Source: Janibacter terrae NBRC 107853
GTDB taxonomy: Bacteria; Actinomycetota; Actinomycetes; Actinomycetales; Dermatophilaceae
DNA length: 64,000 nucleotides
Direction of reading: 5' to 3'
NCBI RefSeq assembly: GCF_001591405.1
Contig: NZ_BCUV01000006.1
Coordinates: 806,001 to 870,000, forward strand
Of this stretch, positions 10,763 to 19,431 are shown one piece after another. Made by a program: the position numbers and the translations under genes. The notes beneath the pieces were generated by a model. That model was not told the origin of the DNA, made no database searches, and was given only the letters and a program-made list of their open reading frames with translations. Each line of letters opens with the position of its first letter. Position 1 is the stretch's first letter.

Positions 10763-12040
10763 TCAGCGAGGGTAGGCCGGGAAGCGGGTGACCAGGTCGG
10801 TCACCTGCGCACGGACCTCGCGCGAGACCTCGTGCTCGGGGTCCGCGTCGCCGGTCGTCACGGCGGTGTGGATGAGCTCGGCGATCTTGACCATCTCGTC
10901 GGTGCCCATGCCCTGCGTCGTGACGCAGGGCGTGCCGACGCGGATGCCCGAGGCGATCGACGGCTTCTGCGGGTCGTTGGGGATGGCGTTCTTGTTGAGC
11001 GTGATGCCGGCCGCGTCGCAGCGGGCCTCGGCGTCGACGCCGGTGACGCCGACGCCCTGGAGGTCGAGCAGCGCGAGGTGCGTGTCCGTGCCGCCGGTCG
11101 TCGGGCGGATGCCGCGCTGCAGGAGCTCCTCGGCCAGCACCTTGGAGTTGGCGATGACGTCGCGGGCGTACTGCTGGTACTCGGGGGTCGCGCACTCCTT
11201 GAAGTTCACGGCCTTGGCCGCGATCGTGTGCATCTGCGGCCCGCCCTGCATCATCGGGAAGATCGCCTTGTCGAGCGCCTTGGCGTGCTCCTCCTTGCAC
11301 ACGAGCGCGCCGGAGCGGGGGCCGCGCAGCACCTTGTGCGTCGTGAAGGTGACGACGTCGGCGTACGGCACCGGGCTCGGGATCGCCTTGCCGGCGACGA
11401 GACCGATGAAGTGCGCGGCGTCGACCCACATGATCGCGCCGACCTCGTCGCAGATGGCGCGGATGCGCTCGAAGTCGATCAGGCGCGGGATCGCGGACCC
11501 GCCGGAGCAGATGACCTTGGGGCGGTGCTCCTTGGCCAGGCGCTCCATCTCGTCGTAGTCGACGTCCTCGGTCTCGGGGTGGACCCCGTAGTGGACGGCG
11601 TCGAACCACTTGCCGGAGAAGGAGACCTTGGTGCCGTGGGTGAGGTGGCCACCGTGCGGCAGCGACATCGCGAGGATCTTCTCCCCCGGCTGCAGGAAGG
11701 CGCCGTAGACGGCCTGGTTGGCGCTGGCCCCGGAGTGCGCCTGGACGTTGGCGTGCTCGGCGTCGAGGAGGCTCTTGGCGCGCTCGATCGCGAGGTTCTC
11801 CGCCTTGTCGACCTCGGAGCACCCGCCGTAGTACCGACGTCCGGGATAGCCCTCGGCGTACTTGTTGCTCAGCGTCGAGCCGAGCGGGGTGAGCACCTCG
11901 GGCGAGGAGATGTTCTCGCTGGCGATGAGCTGCAGACCACCGCGGATGCGGTCGAGCTCGCCGGTGAGCACGGCGGCGATCTCCGGGTCGAAGGCGCTCA
12001 GGGCGCCGAAGTCGGAGCCGTAGAAGGTGTCGTCGGTCAT
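10763..12040 (-). CDS. glyA: Serine hydroxymethyltransferase
   Basis: 425 residues. This PLP enzyme interconverts serine plus tetrahydrofolate with glycine plus methylene-tetrahydrofolate. The PLP lysine is Lys236 in TFTTHKVLRGPR; the family more often has TTHKTLRGPR, so Val replaces Thr after the lysine. LIASENISSPEV, YPGRRYYGGCE-like and HSGASAN motifs are intact. The ATG at 12040 overlaps the end of the Sua5 gene by four bases, so the two are translated together. Confidence 0.97.
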   Translation of the reverse strand: MTDDTFYGSDFGALSAFDPEIAAVLTGELDRIRGGLQLIASENISSPEVLTPLGSTLSNKYAEGYPGRRYYGGCSEVDKAENLAIERAKSLLDAEHANVQAHSGASANQAVYGAFLQPGEKILAMSLPHGGHLTHGTKVSFSGKWFDAVHYGVHPETEDVDYDEMERLAKEHRPKVICSGGSAIPRLIDFERIRAICDEVGAIMWVDAAHFIGLVAGKAIPSPVPYADVVTFTTHKVLRGPRSGALVCKEEHAKALDKAIFPMMQGGPQMHTIAAKAVNFKECATPEYQQYARDVIANSKVLAEELLQRGIRPTTGGTDTHLALLDLQGVGVTGVDAEARCDAAGITLNKNAIPNDPQKPSIASGIRVGTPCVTTQGMGTDEMVKIAELIHTAVTTGDADPEHEVSREVRAQVTDLVTRFPAYPR

Positions 12041-12795
12041 CGCGGGGCCTCCGTGTGGGGTGTGTCTGTGCTGGGTCCGGGTGTGGACGTGGCGTCCGAA
12101 GGGAGATCCTCCCACTCCTGCGGGTCGGCCGGGTCGGCCGGGTCGACGAGGTCCGGGGTGTCGAAGCCTGGCCCGAGGAGCGCCTCGAGGCGGGCCCGGT
12201 CGACCGCGCCGTCGCGCAGCACGACGGGGTGCTCGCCGGTGCAGTCGATGATCGTCGAGGCCTGCTGGGTGGCCCGCGGTCCGCCGTCGAGGTAGACGCT
12301 CACGGCGGGGCCCAGCTGGACGGCGGCCTCGGTGACGGTCGTCGCGGCGGGCTCGCCGGTGCGGTTGGCGCTCGTCACGGCCAGGGGGCCGGTCTCGCGC
12401 AGCACCTCGAGGGCGATCTCGTCGTGCGGCATGCGCAGCGCGACGGTGCCGGCGGTCTCGCCGAGGTCCCAGTGGAGGGAGGGCTGCGCCCACACGACGA
12501 GGGTCAGCGGTCCGGGCCACAGCTCGTCGACGAGCCGTCGGGCCCACTCGGGCACGGCACGGGCGAGCCCGTCGAGCGTGCGCACGTCGGGCACGAGGAC
12601 GGGCGGCGGCATGTCCCGGCCCCTCCCCTTCGCCGCGAGGACGCTCGCGACGGCCGCCGGGTCGAAGGCGTCCGCCCCGATCCCGTAGACCGTGTCGGTG
12701 GGGATGACGACGACCTCGCCCCGGCGGACGGCATCGACGCAGGTGGCGATGCTCCCTTCGCGATCGGCGGTGGTGGCATCGACGACAGGACTCAT
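12037..12795 (-). CDS. L-threonylcarbamoyladenylate synthase (Sua5/TsaC)
   Basis: 252 residues with an intact YrdC-type domain (about 10-200): VVIPTDTVYGIGADAFD at the N-terminus, KGRGRDMPPPVLV, and TSANRTGEPA. It makes threonylcarbamoyl-AMP from threonine, bicarbonate and ATP for the t6A tRNA modification. The C-terminal 50 residues are acidic and Pro/Thr-rich with no Sua5 domain. In actinobacteria it follows prmC; here a 24-codon gene and a terminator lie between. It overlaps glyA by four bases. Confidence 0.93.
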   Translation of the reverse strand: MSPVVDATTADREGSIATCVDAVRRGEVVVIPTDTVYGIGADAFDPAAVASVLAAKGRGRDMPPPVLVPDVRTLDGLARAVPEWARRLVDELWPGPLTLVVWAQPSLHWDLGETAGTVALRMPHDEIALEVLRETGPLAVTSANRTGEPAATTVTEAAVQLGPAVSVYLDGGPRATQQASTIIDCTGEHPVVLRDGAVDRARLEALLGPGFDTPDLVDPADPADPQEWEDLPSDATSTPGPSTDTPHTEAPR

Positions 12796-12906
12796 GGGTC
12801 CACCCTATGACGCGGGCGGACACTCCCCTCGCGCGTTCGCGCATGTCCGGGCCACGGGCTGGGTAGGTTGGCTCCTGATGTACCCCGTCACGACAAGGAG
12901 GAACAC

Positions 12907-12981
12907 ATGCGTGGATCCAGTCTCATCTGGACGATCGTCGGCGTGCTGCTGATCATCGCCCTGCTCATCTACATCCTCTGA
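12907..12981 (+). CDS. 24-residue hydrophobic microprotein
   Basis: A 24-codon reading frame on the strand opposite its neighbours, with a near-perfect AAGGAGG ribosome site at 12895-12901, five bases before the ATG. The peptide starts MRGSS, then has one strongly hydrophobic helix made almost wholly of Ile, Leu and Val (about residues 6-24) ending in YIL. A GC-rich hairpin follows 16 bases after the stop. The Shine-Dalgarno site, the clean transmembrane helix and the terminator make a real gene likely. Function is unknown; such peptides often bind larger membrane proteins. Confidence 0.72.
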   Translation: MRGSSLIWTIVGVLLIIALLIYIL

Positions 12982-12996
12982 CAGCCCTCGGGACAC

Positions 12997-13028
12997 GACG
13001 GGGCTCGGCCGACCGGCCGGGCCCCGTC
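12997..13028. terminator. Bidirectional terminator between microprotein and prmC
   Basis: An 8-bp stem (12997-13004 with 13021-13028) encloses a second GGCC/GGCC stem. The hairpin lies 16 bases after the microprotein stop on the plus strand and 16 bases after the prmC stop on the minus strand, so it can serve both. Confidence 0.7.
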
Positions 13029-13044
13029 GTCGTGCCCGGGGCGC

Positions 13045-13917
13045 TCAGGCCCGCCGGGCCGTCGTCGTGCGCGGCCGACCGGCGAGATCGGCGTGGTCGA
13101 CCGCGTCGAGCCAGGCACCGGTGGCCGCGAGCGCACGCGGCAGCGACCGCCCCTGGCTGTCCGCGTGCTCCATGACGAGCAGCCCGCCGGGGCGCAGCAG
13201 CCGCGCAGCGGCGGCAGCGACCGCCAGCGGGATCGCGAGACCGTCCTCGCTGCCCCCGTAGAGCGCGATGTCGGGGTCGTGCTCGGCGACCTCCGGCTCG
13301 AGCGGCACCATGCCCGTCGGGATGTACGGAGGGTTGCTCACGACCACGTCGACCCGACCGACGAGGTCCGCGAGCCCGGGGACGCCGACCGGGTCGGCGG
13401 TGGCATCGGCGGCGACGAGCTCCACCGGCAGGCCGGTCGACTCGATGTTGCGCGCGGCCCAGGCCAGCGCGAGGTCGCTCACCTCGACGGCGGTCACCGA
13501 CGCGGTCGGCGCCTCGTCGGCGACGGCCAGCGCGAGCGCGCCCGAGCCGGTGCACAGGTCGACGACGAGAGGGGCGTCGAGCCCGACGAGCGCCGCGAGC
13601 ACGTGGTCGACGGCCTGCTCGGTCTCGGGTCGCGGGACGAAGACGCCCGGCCCGACGTGCAGCTCCAGGCGGCGGAAGGGGGCGGTGCCGGTGAGGTGCT
13701 GCAGCGGCAGCCGGGTGGCGCGCTCCTCGACGAGGCCGCCGAAGCGCTGGAGGAAGCCCTCGTCCGGCTCCCACCCCATGAGCAGGCGGCGCTCCACCTC
13801 ACCCCGGTCGCAGCCGAGGGCGTGGGCGGCGAGGAGCAGGGCGTCGGTGCGCGGCGAGGGGACACCCGCCTCCGCCAACGAGGCGACCGCCAGGTCCACC
13901 TCACCGCGCAGCGTCAC
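13045..13917 (-). CDS. prmC: Release factor N5-glutamine methyltransferase
   Basis: 290 residues. It methylates the glutamine of the GGQ motif in release factors RF1 and RF2, using SAM. The SAM-binding motif [16 protein letters not shown] and the catalytic VVSNPPYIP are present, and the N-terminal substrate-binding helical domain is complete. The GTG start at 13917 overlaps the prfA stop (GTGA), linking the enzyme to its substrate gene. A shared terminator follows. Confidence 0.95.
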   Translation of the reverse strand: MTLRGEVDLAVASLAEAGVPSPRTDALLLAAHALGCDRGEVERRLLMGWEPDEGFLQRFGGLVEERATRLPLQHLTGTAPFRRLELHVGPGVFVPRPETEQAVDHVLAALVGLDAPLVVDLCTGSGALALAVADEAPTASVTAVEVSDLALAWAARNIESTGLPVELVAADATADPVGVPGLADLVGRVDVVVSNPPYIPTGMVPLEPEVAEHDPDIALYGGSEDGLAIPLAVAAAAARLLRPGGLLVMEHADSQGRSLPRALAATGAWLDAVDHADLAGRPRTTTARRA

Positions 13918-15002
13918 TCCCCGTCCCCCGCGAGGGCCGCCAGCTGCGCGTCCTCGTCGGCCTGCACGGCGGAGTCGACGACGGCGTCGAGGTCGCCGTC
14001 GAGGACGGCGTCGAGACGGTTGGCCTTGAAGCCGGTCCGGTGGTCGCTGATCCGGTTCTCCGGGAAGTTGTACGTGCGGATCCGCTCGGACCGGTCGACG
14101 GTGCGCACCTGCGAGGCGCGCGCCTCCTTGGCCTCGGCGGCCGCCTCGTCCATCGCCATCTGGTGCAGCCGAGCGCGCAGGACGCGCATCGCCGACTCCT
14201 TGTTCTGCAGCTGGGACTTCTCGTTCTGGCAGCTGACGACCGTGCCGGTCGGCAGGTGGGTGATCCGCACGGCCGAGTCGGTCGTGTTGACCGACTGGCC
14301 GCCCGGGCCGGAGCTGCGGTAGACGTCGATCTTCAGGTCGTTGGGGTGCAGGAGGTCCGTGTCGGTCGCCTCCTCGACCTCCGGCATGACCCAGACGCCC
14401 GCCGCGGACGTGTGGATGCGGCCCTGGCTCTCGGTGACGGGGACGCGCTGGACGCGGTGGACTCCCCCTTCGTACTTGAGGCGGGCCCACGGGGCGCTGC
14501 CCGGCTCGACCGCGCCCTTGGCGCTGATCGCGACGCGCACGTCCTTGTACCCACCGAGGTCGGAGTCGGTGGAGTCGAGGATCTGGGTCTTCCACCCGCG
14601 CTTCTCCGCGTGCCGCAGGTACATGCGCAGCAGGTCGCCGGCGAAGAGGGCCGACTCCTCTCCCCCTTCGCCCGCCTTGATCTCGAGGATCACGTCGCGG
14701 TCGTCGTCGGGGTCGCGCGGGACGAGCAGCCGGCGCAGCCGGTCCTCGAGGGCGGTGACCGTCTCCTCCAGGGCCGGGACCTCCACGGCGAAGGCCGCGT
14801 CCTCGGCGGCCAGCTCGCGCGCCGCCTCGAGGTCCCCGGTCGCCAGGTCGAGCTCGTGCTGAGCGGTCACGACCGGCGTGAGCTCCGCGTAGCGGCGGTT
14901 GACGGTGCGCAGCCGGTCGGGGTCACCGATGACCGCGGGGTCGGCGAGCGAGCGCTCGAGCTCGGCGTGCTCGGCGATCAGTGCCTCGACGGACTCGAGC
15001 AC
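13914..15002 (-). CDS. prfA: Peptide chain release factor 1
   Basis: 362 residues. RF1 reads UAG and UAA stop codons. The stop-recognition tripeptide PVT (188-190, in [14 protein letters not shown]) and the peptidyl-hydrolysis motif GGQ (234-236, [15 protein letters not shown]) are intact. The N-terminal RF1/RF2 helical domain carries [15 protein letters not shown]. It is coupled to prmC by a 4-base overlap and lies downstream of rpmE across a hairpin. Confidence 0.97.
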   Translation of the reverse strand: MLESVEALIAEHAELERSLADPAVIGDPDRLRTVNRRYAELTPVVTAQHELDLATGDLEAARELAAEDAAFAVEVPALEETVTALEDRLRRLLVPRDPDDDRDVILEIKAGEGGEESALFAGDLLRMYLRHAEKRGWKTQILDSTDSDLGGYKDVRVAISAKGAVEPGSAPWARLKYEGGVHRVQRVPVTESQGRIHTSAAGVWVMPEVEEATDTDLLHPNDLKIDVYRSSGPGGQSVNTTDSAVRITHLPTGTVVSCQNEKSQLQNKESAMRVLRARLHQMAMDEAAAEAKEARASQVRTVDRSERIRTYNFPENRISDHRTGFKANRLDAVLDGDLDAVVDSAVQADEDAQLAALAGDGE

Positions 15003-15048
15003 GGTGCCTCCTGGCGGGTCACGGGTGGGACAGCAGGTGGGGACACGA

Positions 15049-15084
15049 ATGCGCCGGCCACCCCCGAGGGGCTGGCCGGCGCAT
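15049..15084 (-). terminator. Hairpin between rpmE and prfA
   Basis: A perfect 12-bp stem (15049-15060 with 15073-15084) closes a loop that itself holds a C4/G4 stem. It starts 9 bases after the rpmE stop. It probably reduces read-through into prfA, so ribosomal protein and release factor levels can differ. Confidence 0.75.
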
Positions 15085-15092
15085 CGTGCGGG

Positions 15093-15311
15093 TCAGTTGG
15101 CCGGAGCCTTCTGGCCGTAGCGCTTCTGGAAGCGGGCCACGCGACCACCGGTGTCCATGATCTTCTGCTTGCCCGTGTAGAACGGGTGGCACTGGCTGCA
15201 GACCTCGGCGCGGATCTGGCCGTCGCCCTTGGTGCTGCGGGTGGTGAAGGTGTTGCCGCAGGTGCACGAGACGGTCGTCATCTCGTAGGTGGGGTGGATG
15301 TCCTTCTTCAC
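15093..15311 (-). CDS. rpmE: 50S ribosomal protein L31 (zinc-binding type)
   Basis: 72 residues. The four zinc ligands of the C-plus form are present: Cys16, Cys18, Cys38 and Cys41. So this is the primary, zinc-containing L31, not the Zur-induced zinc-free paralogue. It bridges the ribosomal subunits at the central protuberance. The position next to rho and prfA is the usual actinobacterial one. Confidence 0.97.
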   Translation of the reverse strand: MKKDIHPTYEMTTVSCTCGNTFTTRSTKGDGQIRAEVCSQCHPFYTGKQKIMDTGGRVARFQKRYGQKAPAN

Positions 15312-15509
15312 GTGGTGCTCCTCGGGTCGATGTCATCCGGGTCGACGCTGCGCCCCTGCTCGGGGCCGAACAGCTGCGGGCTCTGTGCCGCGTGCCGTGA
15401 ACCGGACCAACCATGAATTGTGCCGCAGTGGTGGCACGGTGGTCAAAACACGCGGGTGGGCGCGGATGTTCCCGCTGGCCGCCCGTCGCCGCGCTGGCAG
15501 GATGGGCCC

Positions 15510-16076
15510 ATGGCTCCACCCCGCCCCCGCCTGCCCCGTCGCCCCGCACGCGATCGACGAAGGGGGTCCACGCCCGGCCCCGTCGAGGGCTCGGTGATCC
15601 GCCCGGCGGTCGTCGGGGACATCGCGACGATCGTGGCGCTGCGGGCCCTGATGTTCGAGGCCATGGGCACCTCCACCGAGGAGGTGTCCGACATCCGGTG
15701 GCAGCAGGACTCCTCCCGGTGGCTGCAGCGTCGCCTCGCCGACGGGAGCACCCACGTCGTCGTCGCCGAGGCCAACGGCACGGTCGTCTCGTGCGCCATC
15801 GGCCAGGTCCTCGACCTGATGCCCTCGCCGACCCGCGCCGGCGCAGGGGGCCTGGTCACCAACATCGCGACCTTCCCCCGCCACCGTCGGCTGGGCTTCA
15901 CCCACGCCGTCCTCGGGGCGCTGCTCGAGTGGTTCGAGGAGGAGACCGACGTCGAGGTCATCACGCTCAACGCCACCGAGGCGGGGCGGGACATCTACGA
16001 GAACTTCGGCTTCGAGCCCTCGCCCTTCCCCGAGATGCGTCGACGGGTCGAGCGGCCGGCCGCGACAGAGGACTGA
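15510..16076 (+). CDS. GNAT family N-acetyltransferase
   Basis: 188 residues from the ATG at 15510. The acetyl-CoA fold starts at about residue 29 with IRPAVVGDIATIVALR. The pyrophosphate-binding segment is LVTNIATFPRHRRLGFTHAVL, and the fold ends with LNATEAGRDIYENFGFEP. The first 28 residues are basic and Pro-rich, so the GTG at 15594 is a credible alternative start. Substrate is unknown. The gene is divergent from rpmE and meets a small minus-strand gene at its 3' end. The 198 bases between rpmE and this start show no element I can name. Confidence 0.85.
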   Translation: MAPPRPRLPRRPARDRRRGSTPGPVEGSVIRPAVVGDIATIVALRALMFEAMGTSTEEVSDIRWQQDSSRWLQRRLADGSTHVVVAEANGTVVSCAIGQVLDLMPSPTRAGAGGLVTNIATFPRHRRLGFTHAVLGALLEWFEEETDVEVITLNATEAGRDIYENFGFEPSPFPEMRRRVERPAATED

Positions 16077-16079
16077 GGC

Positions 16080-16235
16080 TCAGCGGCCGTCCCGGTCGGC
16101 ACGACGGCGCACCCAGCGGGTCGCGATCCGTCGCAGGATCCACACGACGAGGCCGAGGACGACCGGTCCCACGGTGAGCCACAGGGCCGCACGCAGCATG
16201 GGGTCGGAGAGGTCGAGAGGCATGGTGGTCGTCAT
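16080..16235 (-). CDS. Small single-pass membrane protein
   Basis: 51 residues: a short acidic start (MTTTMPLDLSDPM), one hydrophobic helix at about 15-34, and a very basic tail (RRIATRWVRRRADRDGR) that should stay in the cytoplasm. A second ATG at 16223 would give 47 residues. Its stop is 3 bases from the stop of the convergent GNAT gene, and it lies between rho and rpmE on the same strand. No function is known. Confidence 0.6.
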   Translation of the reverse strand: MTTTMPLDLSDPMLRAALWLTVGPVVLGLVVWILRRIATRWVRRRADRDGR

Positions 16236-16266
16236 CCTAGGGGCTCTGCGTGGTGGCGGCACGACT

Positions 16267-16295
16267 CGGCCGGCGCCCCTCAGGGACGCCGGCCG
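16267..16295 (-). terminator. Hairpin terminator after rho
   Basis: A perfect 9-bp GC stem (16267-16275 with 16287-16295) with an 11-base loop, starting 23 bases after the rho stop codon. Confidence 0.65.
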
Positions 16296-16317
16296 GGTCG
16301 ACGAATCGCGTTGACCG

Positions 16318-18261
16318 TCAGGCGGTCTCGTCCTCGTCGCCGAGCTTGATGGAGCTGGTCGCCGCGACCTGGGAGAGGAACTCGTAGTTCGTCTTGGTCT
16401 TGCGCAGCCGGTCCAGGAGCAGCTCGACACCCTGCTGGGTGTCGAGGGCCGCGAGGACCCGACGCAGCTTCCACATGATCCGCAGCTCCTCGGGCGCGAG
16501 GAGGATCTCCTCACGCCGGGTGCCGGAGCCGTTGACGTCGACGGCCGGGAAGATGCGCCGGTTCGCCAGGCCACGGTCGAGCTTGAGCTCCATGTTGCCC
16601 GTGCCCTTGAACTCCTCGAAGATCACCTCGTCCATGCGCGAGCCGGTCTCGACGAGTGCGGTCGCCAGGATCGTCAGCGAGCCGCCGTTCTCGATGTTGC
16701 GGGCGGCACCGAAGAACTTCTTCGGCGGGTAGAGCGCCGCGGAGTCGACACCACCGGACATGATGCGCCCGCTCGCCGGGGCGGCGAGGTTGTAGGCGCG
16801 ACCCAGCTTGGTGATCGAGTCGAGGAGCACGACGACGTCGTGGCCCATCTCGACGAGGCGCTTGGCGCGCTCGATCGCGAGCTCGGCGACCGTCGTGTGG
16901 TCGTCGGCCGGGCGGTCGAAGGTGGAGGCGATGACCTCACCCTTGACCGCGCGCTGCATGTCGGTGACCTCCTCGGGACGCTCGTCCACGAGGACGACCA
17001 TGAGGTGGCACTCCGGGTTGTTGGTCGTGATGGCGTTGGCGAGCGACTGCATGACCATCGTCTTGCCGGCCTTGGCCGGGGCGACGATGAGGCCGCGCTG
17101 GCCCTTGCCGATGGGGGCGACGAGGTCGATCATCCGGGTGGTGAGGATGTTGGACTCGGTCTCCAGGCGCAGCCGCTCCTGTGGGTACAGCGGCGTGAGC
17201 TTGCCGAACTCCACCCGACGCTTCGCGTCCTCGGGCGTCATCCCGTTGATCGTCTCGAGCTTGGCCAGCGGGTTGTACTTCCCGCGGTTGCCCTTGGTGC
17301 CGACGGTCGGCTGCTGCAGCTCCTCGCCCTCGCGGGTCGCCTTGACCTGACCGGTGACGGCGTCCCCCTTGCGCAGGCCGTTGCGCTTGACCATGCCGAG
17401 CGGTACGTAGACGTCGCCCGGGCCGGGCAGGTACCCCGAGGTGCGCACGAAGGCGTAGTTGTCGAGGACGTCGAGGATGCCCGCGACGGGGACGAGCACG
17501 TCGTCCTCGGAGATCTGCGGCTCGGTCTCGTCGAACTGCTGGCCGCCGCCGCGACGCTTGTCCCGGTTGCGGTTGCGGTTGCGGTTGCGGCTGCGACGGC
17601 CGCCGCGCTCGTCGTCGCCACCCTGGTCGTGGCGACCCTGCTGGTTGCGGTCGTCCTGGTTGCGGTCGCCCTGGTTGCGGTCGCCCTGGTTGCGGTCGCG
17701 GTTGCCGCCCTGGTCGTTGCCGCCCTGCTGGCGGTCGTTGCCGCCCTGGTTGCGGTCGCGGTTGCCACCCTGCTGGCGGTCGGTGCGCTCGCCCTGCTGG
17801 CGGTCGTTACCACCGCGGTCGCGGTCGGCGGAGCGCTCGCGGCCGCGGTCGGCCTGCTCGCGCTCGCCCTCCTGCTGCCCGGAGTCGGTCTGCCGGGCGC
17901 TCGGGGCCTCGGCAGGCGCCGTGGTGGCCGGGGCCTCGACGGCGGGCGCCTGGGCGGCCGACGCCTGGGTCGCCGGGGCCGTGTCGACGGGCACCTCAGC
18001 GGCACGCGTCGTCTCGGCGGGAGCCTTGTCAGCGCGCGGGGCGTCGCCGGCCGGGGCGGACGTGCGCGCCGGGGCGGACGAGCCGGACTGCCGCTCGCGG
18101 ATGGCCGCGAGCAGGTCGCTCTTGCGCATCTTGGCGGTGCCGGTGATCCCCATGCTCGAGGCGAGCTGCTGGAGCTGGGCGAGGCGCATCGCGCTGAGAG
18201 CGCCGGAGCGGCGGGGCTGCTCAGCGGTCTCGGCGCTGGCGCCGGTGGTGGTGTCGGTCAC
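16318..18261 (-). CDS. rho: Transcription termination factor Rho
   Basis: 647 residues from the GTG at 18261, which has a GAGGGAAAGGG ribosome site and gives the usual VTDTTT start. Order of parts: Rho_N helical domain (about 17-55); an Ala/Pro-rich linker; a long disordered insertion of RDRNQGG- and DRQQGG-like repeats (about 120-240); the S1-like RNA-binding domain; then the RecA-type ATPase with P-loop APAKAGKT at 394-401. Rho is a hexameric RNA helicase that ends transcription. Insertions of this kind are typical of actinobacteria and can promote RNA binding and phase separation. The 238-base leader upstream may hold autoregulatory signals, but I see no clear attenuator. Confidence 0.97.
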   Translation of the reverse strand: MTDTTTGASAETAEQPRRSGALSAMRLAQLQQLASSMGITGTAKMRKSDLLAAIRERQSGSSAPARTSAPAGDAPRADKAPAETTRAAEVPVDTAPATQASAAQAPAVEAPATTAPAEAPSARQTDSGQQEGEREQADRGRERSADRDRGGNDRQQGERTDRQQGGNRDRNQGGNDRQQGGNDQGGNRDRNQGDRNQGDRNQDDRNQQGRHDQGGDDERGGRRSRNRNRNRNRDKRRGGGQQFDETEPQISEDDVLVPVAGILDVLDNYAFVRTSGYLPGPGDVYVPLGMVKRNGLRKGDAVTGQVKATREGEELQQPTVGTKGNRGKYNPLAKLETINGMTPEDAKRRVEFGKLTPLYPQERLRLETESNILTTRMIDLVAPIGKGQRGLIVAPAKAGKTMVMQSLANAITTNNPECHLMVVLVDERPEEVTDMQRAVKGEVIASTFDRPADDHTTVAELAIERAKRLVEMGHDVVVLLDSITKLGRAYNLAAPASGRIMSGGVDSAALYPPKKFFGAARNIENGGSLTILATALVETGSRMDEVIFEEFKGTGNMELKLDRGLANRRIFPAVDVNGSGTRREEILLAPEELRIMWKLRRVLAALDTQQGVELLLDRLRKTKTNYEFLSQVAATSSIKLGDEDETA

Positions 18262-18499
18262 GAAGGACCCTTTCCCTCGTAGGGCCAGCCGCACAGGGCG
18301 GGCCTGATGAGTCCCGTCAAGAGCGGGATGTGTGGTGAGATCCCCACGGCTGCGTGCCGGGCCCGGAGGCCGAGGGCACTCACGTGGGGGGAGCTCCGGG
18401 CCCTCATGTGCGACTCGACTGGTTCGTCGATGCACCGGACCTCGAAGGAGCATGGCCAATGTATCACTGCACCTGCCTGTAGCCGCATCGCGCGGCGCG

Positions 18500-19429
18500 T
18501 CAGACGAGGTGGACGCCCTCGGTGGGGACGCCGGGCGTGAGGACCTGCCAGCCGGCGGGGACGAGCGGGGCCACCCCGTCGACCCGCTCGTGGGTGGTGA
18601 GGACGAGGACGGAGGGGCCGGCGCCGGAGATCGTCGCGGCGTACCCGGCGCCGCGCAGCGCGTCGACGAGCGCCATGCTCGTCGGGTAGCTCGGGCGCCG
18701 CGCCTCCTGGTGGAGCAGGTCGGTCGTCGCCTCGACGAGCAGCTCGGGTGCGGCGGTGAGCGCGTGCACGAGCAGGCCCGTGCGCGCCGAGTTCGCCGCG
18801 GCGGTGCCGAGCGGCACGACCTCGGGCAGGACCGAGCGGGCCGTGTGCGTGCTGAGCGTCGCGTCCGGCACGAGCACGACGGGGACGATGTCCTCGTGCA
18901 GGCGAAGGGGGACGGTCCGGGTCCGCGGCATCGGCGAGCCCGCGGTGGTCACGGAGAGGGTCGCACCGCCGTAGACGCTGGCGGAGCTGTTGTCCGGGTG
19001 GCCCTCGAGCGCGGCGGCGATGGTGTTGACGACCTCGAGGTCGATCTCCTCCCCCGCGAGGGCGCCCCCGCGGACCGCGAGCGCGTGCGCCGCGGCGACG
19101 CCGGTGACGATCGCGGTCGCCGACGAGCCGAGCCCGCGACCGTGCGGCACGGTGTTGGTCGCGCTCAGCCGCAGCCCGGCCGGGACCGGCACGTCGAGGT
19201 GCTGCCACGCGGTGATGAGCGTGCGCACGACGAGGTGGCTCTCGTCGCGTGGGACCGACTCGGACCCCGACCCGGCGACCTCGACGACGAGCCCGGGCTC
19301 CTGCGTGACGGTGACGGTGCACTCGTCCCAGACGCCGAGCGCCATGCCGACGCAGTCGAAGCCCGGTCCGAGGTTGGCGCTGGACGCGGGCACCCTGAGG
19401 CTGACCGCGGTCCCCGGAGCGATCGTCAC
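18500..19429 (-). CDS. thrB: Homoserine kinase
   Basis: 309 residues, GHMP kinase family. It phosphorylates homoserine for ThrC. The N-terminal segment VPASSANLGPGFDCVGMALG and the ATP loop PHGRGLGSSATAIV are intact, as is the late GAGPSVLVL motif. The GTG at 19429 lies 2 bases after the thrC stop and is preceded by a GAGG site inside the thrC end. It is the last gene of the argS-lysA-hom-thrC-thrB unit. Confidence 0.96.
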   Translation of the reverse strand: MTIAPGTAVSLRVPASSANLGPGFDCVGMALGVWDECTVTVTQEPGLVVEVAGSGSESVPRDESHLVVRTLITAWQHLDVPVPAGLRLSATNTVPHGRGLGSSATAIVTGVAAAHALAVRGGALAGEEIDLEVVNTIAAALEGHPDNSSASVYGGATLSVTTAGSPMPRTRTVPLRLHEDIVPVVLVPDATLSTHTARSVLPEVVPLGTAAANSARTGLLVHALTAAPELLVEATTDLLHQEARRPSYPTSMALVDALRGAGYAATISGAGPSVLVLTTHERVDGVAPLVPAGWQVLTPGVPTEGVHLV

Positions 19430-19431
19430 CC

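Noticed and set aside
9263-12295. A 1010-codon open frame on the plus strand across wecA and glyA
   Set aside because: It spans two well-supported minus-strand genes and has the low-complexity His/Arg/Asp/Glu pattern of antisense frames.
16840-18282. Hydrophobic Val/Ala/Leu-repeat frame antisense to rho
   Set aside because: The repeats simply mirror the RDRNQGG-coding DNA; it has no separate ribosome site.
18262-18499. Threonine or Rho leader attenuator/riboswitch
   Set aside because: No leader peptide, no T-box or known riboswitch core, and no convincing alternative hairpins could be identified by eye.
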